Shown here: one piece after another, positions 35,793-39,876 of the stretch
Numbering within the stretch: the stretch's first letter is position 1
How the letters are laid out: each line of letters opens with the position of its first letter
NCBI GenBank assembly: GCA_016219115.1
Contig: JACRCH010000071.1
Location: 1-39,876 of the forward strand
Reading direction: 5' to 3'
Source of the DNA: Deltaproteobacteria bacterium
GTDB taxonomy: Bacteria > Desulfobacterota > GWC2-55-46
Length of the DNA stretch: 39,876 bases
Position numbers and translations under genes: made by a program
Notes under the pieces: model-generated
Seen by the model: the letters and a program-made list of their open reading frames with translations, nothing else
The model's database searches: none
Told to the model about the DNA's origin: nothing

Positions 35793-36476
35793 ATGATACG
35801 CTCCAGGCTTATTCGACTTTCCCTTATCCTTCTTCTCGTGCTCGCGGGTTGTGTGACTGGCGGGAGGGGGGTGGTCCACACCGTCGGCAGGGGTGAAACG
35901 CTCTGGAGGATCAGTCATACATACGGGGTAGACATGCAGGAGGTCGCCGAGGTCAACAACATAAAGGACCCGACCGAGATAAAGGCCGGCAAACGCATCT
36001 TCATCCCCGGCGTGCGCAAAGTCCATAAGGTCACGCCCTTCAGTCCTTCAGACCCTCCGGGCGACTCTCCGAATGAGTTGGGCGCCGGCAAGATCGTCTA
36101 CGAAAAAGACAGGTTTTCGTGGCCCATACGCGGGGAGATTATCTCCGAGTACGGGATGAGGGACGGCACGCACCACGACGGCCTCGACATAAAGGCCCCG
36201 GAGGGGACCCCGATAAAGGCGGCCGACAGCGGCAAGGTCGTATTCGTCGACTCCGGCATGAGGGGCTACGGCAATATCGTGATACTTGAACACAGGGACG
36301 ATTTCTTCACGGTCTACGCCCACAATAAAGAGAACCTTGTAAAGCACGGAGACGATGTTACCAAAGGTGATGTCATAGCGATGGTAGGCTCCACCGGAAA
36401 TGCCTCGGTCTGCCACCTTCATTTCGAGGTGAGGCAGGGCAAAAAAATAAGGAACCCTGTTTTTTTCTTGCCATAA
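35793..36476 (+). CDS. nlpD: NlpD-type lipoprotein: LysM plus M23 endopeptidase domain
   Basis: 227 residues from ATG 35793. A lipoprotein signal (LSLILLLVLAGC, Cys20) leads to a LysM peptidoglycan-binding domain (HTVGRGETLWRISHTYGVDM … RIFIPG, about 29-73) and a C-terminal LytM/M23 domain (SWPIRGEIISEYGMRDGTHH to the end). The zinc residues look conserved: HHDGLDIKAPEGT (HxxxD) and HLHFEV (HxH), so it could be an active endopeptidase, unlike E. coli NlpD, which activates amidases. The track start 35736 adds 19 residues before the signal and is less likely. Third gene of surE-pcm-nlpD-rpoS. Confidence 0.92.
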   Translation: MIRSRLIRLSLILLLVLAGCVTGGRGVVHTVGRGETLWRISHTYGVDMQEVAEVNNIKDPTEIKAGKRIFIPGVRKVHKVTPFSPSDPPGDSPNELGAGKIVYEKDRFSWPIRGEIISEYGMRDGTHHDGLDIKAPEGTPIKAADSGKVVFVDSGMRGYGNIVILEHRDDFFTVYAHNKENLVKHGDDVTKGDVIAMVGSTGNASVCHLHFEVRQGKKIRNPVFFLP

Positions 36477-36550
36477 GGAAAAAATTATAGTAAAAACAAT
36501 ATAGTGCAAGCAGCCTGAGTTCTCTTCCAATTTTACCTGACGAGGGGAAA

Positions 36551-37468
36551 ATGGGAAAAAATGACGAAGGCCGGTGGAGAAGTCCGTTTCTCAGAAGGAA
36601 CGCGCGTAACGAAGAGAGAGAGTTCAAAGAGTACCCTTCAACAGATTCTGTAAGATATTATTTCAGCTGCATCAGGCAGTATCCTCTTCTCACATCCAAG
36701 GAAGAAAAACAGCTCGCCAGACGAATAGCCAGGGGTGACAACGACGCCCGGCGAAAGATGATAGAGGCCAACCTGCGTCTTGTCGTGAACATCGCCAAGA
36801 GGTACTTGAACAGGGGTTTCCCTCTGCAGGACCTGATAGAGGAGGGCAACATCGGGCTCATAAAGTCCGTTGAGCGGTTCAAGCCCACGAAAGGGTGCAA
36901 GTTTTCGACCTACGCCACCTACTGGATAAAACAGTCAATAGAGAGGGCGATAGCCAACCAGGCTAACGTGGTAAGGCTCCCGATCCACATAACCGCGGAC
37001 ATCTCGAAGATAGCCAGGGCCTCAAGAGAACTTATGATGGTGTTGAACAGGGACCCGTCCATCGGGGAGCTCTCGGAGAGGACGGGGCTTGCGGGCAGGT
37101 ACGTAAAAAAGCTTGACATCATAAGCAAAAAAAGTTATTCCCTCGAATCTACTCTCCCGGACTCCGGCGACCAGTCGCTTCTGGATAAGCTCGAGGACAA
37201 CTCCTTTCCGAGCCCCATGGAACTCTTGGAGAAGGTCCGCCGGCTCGATAAGATAAACGGCTGGCTCGACCTCCTCGATGATAACGAGAGGGAGATAATA
37301 AGGCTCAGGTTCGGCCTCGACAAAGGCGGGCCCCAGACCCTGGACGCCATAGGAAAGACCTTCGGGGTCACGAGGGAGAGGGTCAGGCAGATAGAGGTAA
37401 AGGCCCTCTATAAGCTAAAGAAGATAATCCTGGAGACGGACAACATTGTCTCTCTTGACGCGGTTTAG
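36551..37468 (+). CDS. rpoS: RpoS-like sigma-70 family RNA polymerase sigma factor
   Basis: 305 residues. Group 2 type sigma factor without region 1.1. Region 1.2: [21 protein letters not shown] (about 27-47); region 2: [52 protein letters not shown] (about 74-138, with the -10-binding 2.4 helix); region 3: [28 protein letters not shown]; region 4: [31 protein letters not shown] (about 253-287). Length and position behind surE-pcm-nlpD point to the general-stress sigma RpoS; a paralogue of RpoD remains possible. GAGGGG lies 5 bases before the ATG. apt follows after 92 bases. Confidence 0.88.
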   Translation: MGKNDEGRWRSPFLRRNARNEEREFKEYPSTDSVRYYFSCIRQYPLLTSKEEKQLARRIARGDNDARRKMIEANLRLVVNIAKRYLNRGFPLQDLIEEGNIGLIKSVERFKPTKGCKFSTYATYWIKQSIERAIANQANVVRLPIHITADISKIARASRELMMVLNRDPSIGELSERTGLAGRYVKKLDIISKKSYSLESTLPDSGDQSLLDKLEDNSFPSPMELLEKVRRLDKINGWLDLLDDNEREIIRLRFGLDKGGPQTLDAIGKTFGVTRERVRQIEVKALYKLKKIILETDNIVSLDAV

Positions 37469-37560
37469 GCCGGAAAGAAGAATATCGCTAACCAGGCGTT
37501 GTCATGAAGACCCGGGGTCTTCATGACCGTTAAAAAGATAAAAGGGGAAGGGAGAAGAAT

Positions 37561-38079
37561 ATGACGGAGCAGCTCAAGAAAGCGATTAGGGATGTGCCTG
37601 ATTTTCCGAAGAAGGGGATACTCTTTAAGGATATAACGACACTCTGCAAGGAGCCCGCGCTTTTCCAGAGGATGGTCGACATGCTCGGCCACAGGTATAT
37701 CGGCAAGGGGGTCGACCTTGTGGTGGGCATAGAGGCGAGAGGTTTTATAGTGGGGGCCGCCCTGGCGTATAAGCTCGGGGCCGGGGTTGTCCTTGTGAGA
37801 AAGCCCGGAAAGCTGCCGCACAAGACCCACAAGGCCACTTATACGCTGGAGTACGGCAAGGACACCCTGGAGATCCACCAGGACGCCATCGAAAAAGGGC
37901 AGAAGGTCATAATTGCCGATGACCTTCTCGCCACCGGAGGAACTGCCGGGGCCGTTGCCAAACTCGTTTCGGATATGGGCGCCAAGATCCTGGAGTGCGC
38001 CTTCATAGTGGAGCTTGAGGAACTCAACGGCAAAGAGAAACTCAAGCCACATCCGGTCTTCTCACTTATCAAATACTGA
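37561..38079 (+). CDS. apt: Adenine phosphoribosyltransferase
   Basis: 172 residues, standard length. Salvages adenine to AMP with PRPP. N-terminal hood [58 protein letters not shown] and the PRPP-binding motif [20 protein letters not shown] (about 116-135) are all present. A GGGAAGGGAGAAGA ribosome site precedes the ATG. The stop codon lies in the base of a long hairpin. Lies last in the surE-rpoS group and, with guaBA and the LOG gene, adds to the purine content of the window. Confidence 0.97.
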   Translation: MTEQLKKAIRDVPDFPKKGILFKDITTLCKEPALFQRMVDMLGHRYIGKGVDLVVGIEARGFIVGAALAYKLGAGVVLVRKPGKLPHKTHKATYTLEYGKDTLEIHQDAIEKGQKVIIADDLLATGGTAGAVAKLVSDMGAKILECAFIVELEELNGKEKLKPHPVFSLIKY

Positions 38080-38159
38080 AAGGCCGCGGGACAAGTCTTT
38101 TCTTGAGAGAAATTTTCTGAAGAAAGTTTTTCTCAAGAGATTCTTCAGGCGGCCTTTCA
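38077..38159 (+). terminator. Long three-tier hairpin at the apt stop
   Basis: Outer stem TGAAAGGCCGC/GCGGCCTTTCA (38077-38087 with 38149-38159; its first three bases are the stop codon), middle stem TCTTGAGAGAAA/TTTTTCTCAAGA with one G·U pair, apical TTTCT/AGAAA. T-rich bases follow. Probably a terminator or mRNA-stabilising structure. Confidence 0.5.
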
Positions 38160-38163
38160 ATAA

Positions 38164-38237
38164 TTTTAATCACAAAATTCCCTGTAGCTTGCTAGAGGGT
38201 TTCCTTGTAAAATCCTCCCCCTCGATGGGGGAGGGTA
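38164..38237. repeat. Interspersed repeat family B, copy 3
   Basis: TTTTAATCACAAAATTCCC and TGTAGCTTGC as in copy 2, then an 11-base insertion (CTAGAGGGTTT) relative to copies 1 and 2, then CCTTGTAAAATCCTCCCC and the hairpin CCTCCCCC/GGGGGAGG. Confidence 0.85.
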
Positions 38238-38240
38238 GGG

Positions 38241-38303
38241 TGGTGGTGAAAACAGGTTTTCACCACCACCAGCTTCCCGTTGCATCGGAAGCGCGCAACG
38301 GGA
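38241..38303. repeat. Two consecutive perfect hairpins
   Basis: GGTGGTGAAAA/TTTTCACCACC (about 38242-38267, loop CAGG) and TCCCGTTGC/GCAACGGGA (38275-38303, loop 11). Together with the next terminator they make a chain of three stem-loops before the permease gene. Confidence 0.7.
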
Positions 38304-38316
38304 GCCCAGCCCTCCC

Positions 38317-38346
38317 AAAGGCGGGGTCTCTACCCCGCCTTTTTTT
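38317..38346 (+). terminator. Rho-independent terminator upstream of permease
   Basis: AAAGGCGGGGT/ACCCCGCCTTT, 11 bp, loop CTCT, followed by a run of seven T. Only 38 bases separate it from the permease ATG. Confidence 0.88.
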
Positions 38347-38384
38347 GCGCGTGGTTTGAAAATGCGTCGCCGCGGGGAGATTCA

Positions 38385-39629
38385 ATGCGTCCTGACTACA
38401 TCCCGGTAATAGTCCTCGTTCTGGTATTCGCCCTTATAGCCGTGAGGCAGGTAGGGTCGCTGAAACTCCGGATTTGGCAGATAATGCTGGTTGGGGCCTC
38501 GGCAGTCCTTGTAACGGGCAGGATAACTCCCGTAGAGGCCCTACGGTCGGTAAACCTCGATGTGATGCTCTTCCTCTTCGGGATGTTCGTGGTCGGAGAG
38601 GCGCTTGTCGAGAGCGGGTACCTTTACCATCTATCCTTCGGGCTTTTCAAGAGGGCCCGCAGCGCCGACGCCCTTGTCCTCATGGTCCTTTTCATCATGG
38701 GGTTTTTCTCATCGTTCCTGATGAACGACACAGTAGCCGTGATCGGGACCCCTCTGGTCCTATACTTCTCCAAAAAACACGGGATATCGGGCAAGCTACT
38801 GCTTCTGGCCCTCTGTTTCGCCGTCACCACAGGAAGTGTTGTGAGCCCCATCGGGAACCCGCAGAACCTCCTGATAGCCATCGGCGGCAACATCCCCAAT
38901 CCTTTCATGACATTCTTCAGATACCTTTTCTTTCCCACGGTCGTAAACCTTTTTATGGCGTATATACTCCTGAAGTTATTTTACGGCAAAGAGTTCCACT
39001 CCAGACCTCTGGATAATGTAAGGGAGGTGATCAAGGATAAGGGGCTGGCTTTCCTTTCTAAAATATCGCTCTGGATAATCTTCACGCTTGTCGTCCTGAA
39101 GGTCATAGCGGTCTTTACGGGATGGGCGGATTTCAGGCTGACATACATAGCGGTCGGGGCGGCGCTGCCTGTGCTCGTTTTCAGCCCTAAGCGCCTTAAG
39201 GTACTCAAGCGTATCGACTGGCACACGCTTGTGTTTTTCGCCGCCCTCTTCGTATTCATGGAGAGTGTCTGGAGGTCAGGCGCTCTTCAGTATCTTTTGA
39301 ACGGCTACGGCGGGGACCTGGCCGCGGTTGAGCCGATACTTATTATAAGCGCGGTCGGCAGCCAGCTGCTTTCAAATGTCCCGTTCGTCGCTCTCTACCT
39401 GCCGGTTTTGACGCACATCGGGACAGGCGTCAAGGGTTTGTCCGCCCTTGCGGCCGGAAGCACCGTAGCCGGAAACCTCCTTGTCCTCGGGGCCGCCAGC
39501 AACATCATAGTCATCCAGAACGCCGAGAAGAGGGGCCAGACTCTGACATTTTACGAGTTCGCAAGGGTCGGGGTCCCGCTTACGGCGATAAATGTCATCG
39601 TCTACTGGGTCTTTTTTAGGGTGATGTAG
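38385..39629 (+). CDS. ArsB/NhaD-type (SLC13-like) ion permease
   Basis: 414 residues from ATG 38385 (GGAG five bases upstream; the track start at 38280 lies in the hairpins). About 11 hydrophobic segments in two repeats of the ion-transporter superfamily: DVMLFLFGMFVVGEALVESG, NDTVAVIGTPLVLYFSKK (hallmark of the first half), VVSPIGNPQNLLIAIGG, then LLSNVPFVALYLPVLTHIG and AGNLLVLGAASNIIVIQNAEKRG in the second half. The NP(Q/A)N and SNVPF motifs are those of ArsB/NhaD and dicarboxylate/Na+ carriers. The substrate cannot be read; arsenic genes are absent nearby. Confidence 0.88.
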   Translation: MRPDYIPVIVLVLVFALIAVRQVGSLKLRIWQIMLVGASAVLVTGRITPVEALRSVNLDVMLFLFGMFVVGEALVESGYLYHLSFGLFKRARSADALVLMVLFIMGFFSSFLMNDTVAVIGTPLVLYFSKKHGISGKLLLLALCFAVTTGSVVSPIGNPQNLLIAIGGNIPNPFMTFFRYLFFPTVVNLFMAYILLKLFYGKEFHSRPLDNVREVIKDKGLAFLSKISLWIIFTLVVLKVIAVFTGWADFRLTYIAVGAALPVLVFSPKRLKVLKRIDWHTLVFFAALFVFMESVWRSGALQYLLNGYGGDLAAVEPILIISAVGSQLLSNVPFVALYLPVLTHIGTGVKGLSALAAGSTVAGNLLVLGAASNIIVIQNAEKRGQTLTFYEFARVGVPLTAINVIVYWVFFRVM

Positions 39630-39876
39630 GGAGTATATTCGTCTTGGAGCGCCAGCGACCTAAGGGGCGAGCGACGGGGCTGGAGGGGAAGAAAGCGGCC
39701 AGAACCCTACCCCCAGGAAACGCACGGCAGTGCGAAAAAAGCTCTTTCGCACAGTGGTTGGATTAAGTCTTTTCCAATCGATTAAGCACCAACAAAATAT
39801 CAGGGTTCAGGTTGCAAACCTGAACCCGCGGGGAAAAGCTGAATTTTTTATCCTTTTAATTATATCACTTCCAGGA
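39630..39876. other. Terminal non-coding stretch with hairpins
   Basis: No gene seen in the last 247 bases. Hairpins: GTGCGAAA/TTTCGCAC (39730-39752), TTGGA/TCCAA (about 39758-39778), and a perfect 11-bp GGGTTCAGGTT/AACCTGAACCC with loop GCA (39803-39827). AT-rich end without a stop of another gene. Confidence 0.6.

Overview
The window is a high-GC stretch of chromosome from a Gram-negative bacterium. Diderm markers are the ExbB/ExbD (TolQ/TolR) proton-channel pair, a LolA-like protein, an NlpD-type LysM/M23 lipoprotein, Tat-exported MsrP and Lipobox proteins. The gene order surE-pcm-nlpD-rpoS is the classical proteobacterial one. Heavy use of AGG (Arg) and ATA (Ile) codons and many M16/CNNM/LOG-type genes fit a deltaproteobacterial (Desulfobacterota-like) or neighbouring lineage. 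That placement is inference; there is no rRNA or tRNA in the window.

Layout. (1) 0.2-6.2 kb, plus strand, tightly packed: exbB-exbD-ppx/gppA-guaB-guaA-LOG nucleotide hydrolase-small His-rich ribbon-helix-helix protein, a run centred on purine nucleotide and phosphate metabolism. (2) 6.3-8.5 kb: a PEPCK/HprK-fold kinase of unknown role and an SppA-type lipoprotein peptidase. (3) 8.8-13 kb: a double-domain M16 peptidase (minus), then a nicotinamidase and a small rhodanese whose frame is interrupted by one in-frame TGA. (4) 13.2-19.7 kb: PLD-family enzyme; minus-strand murI-gerMN-aspA; polX divergent from murI. (5) 19.7-21.3 kb: a hairpin-rich mobile-element-like remnant followed by an AT-rich island with a small secreted protein. 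(6) 21.3-29.4 kb: CNNM/CorC protein and enolase (minus), Na/Pi cotransporter, a LolA-like gene with a T9 frameshift at its start, sthA, wrbA and a 35-residue Cys-rich protein. (7) 29.6-33.6 kb: a serine hydrolase, msrP and glgB. (8) 33.8-38.1 kb: a structured non-coding leader, then surE-pcm-nlpD-rpoS-like sigma-apt. (9) 38.4-39.6 kb: an ArsB/NhaD-type permease.

Most genes are ordinary housekeeping. The strongest unusual observation is the rhodanese at 12393-12725. TGA occupies the place where relatives have the second Cys of a YCxC motif, the frame stays open with good homology for 41 more codons, and a GC hairpin with a G at the second position of its loop lies 21 nt downstream. This is what a bacterial selenocysteine (SECIS) context looks like.

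Other points of interest are a mosaic of short interspersed intergenic repeats (at least four families), one of which starts at the predicted +1 of two different promoters and folds with compensatory changes; a homopolymer T tract that decides expression of the LolA-like gene; and a 78-bp tandem duplication just before exbB. No CRISPR array, tRNA, rRNA, prophage or intact transposase was seen.
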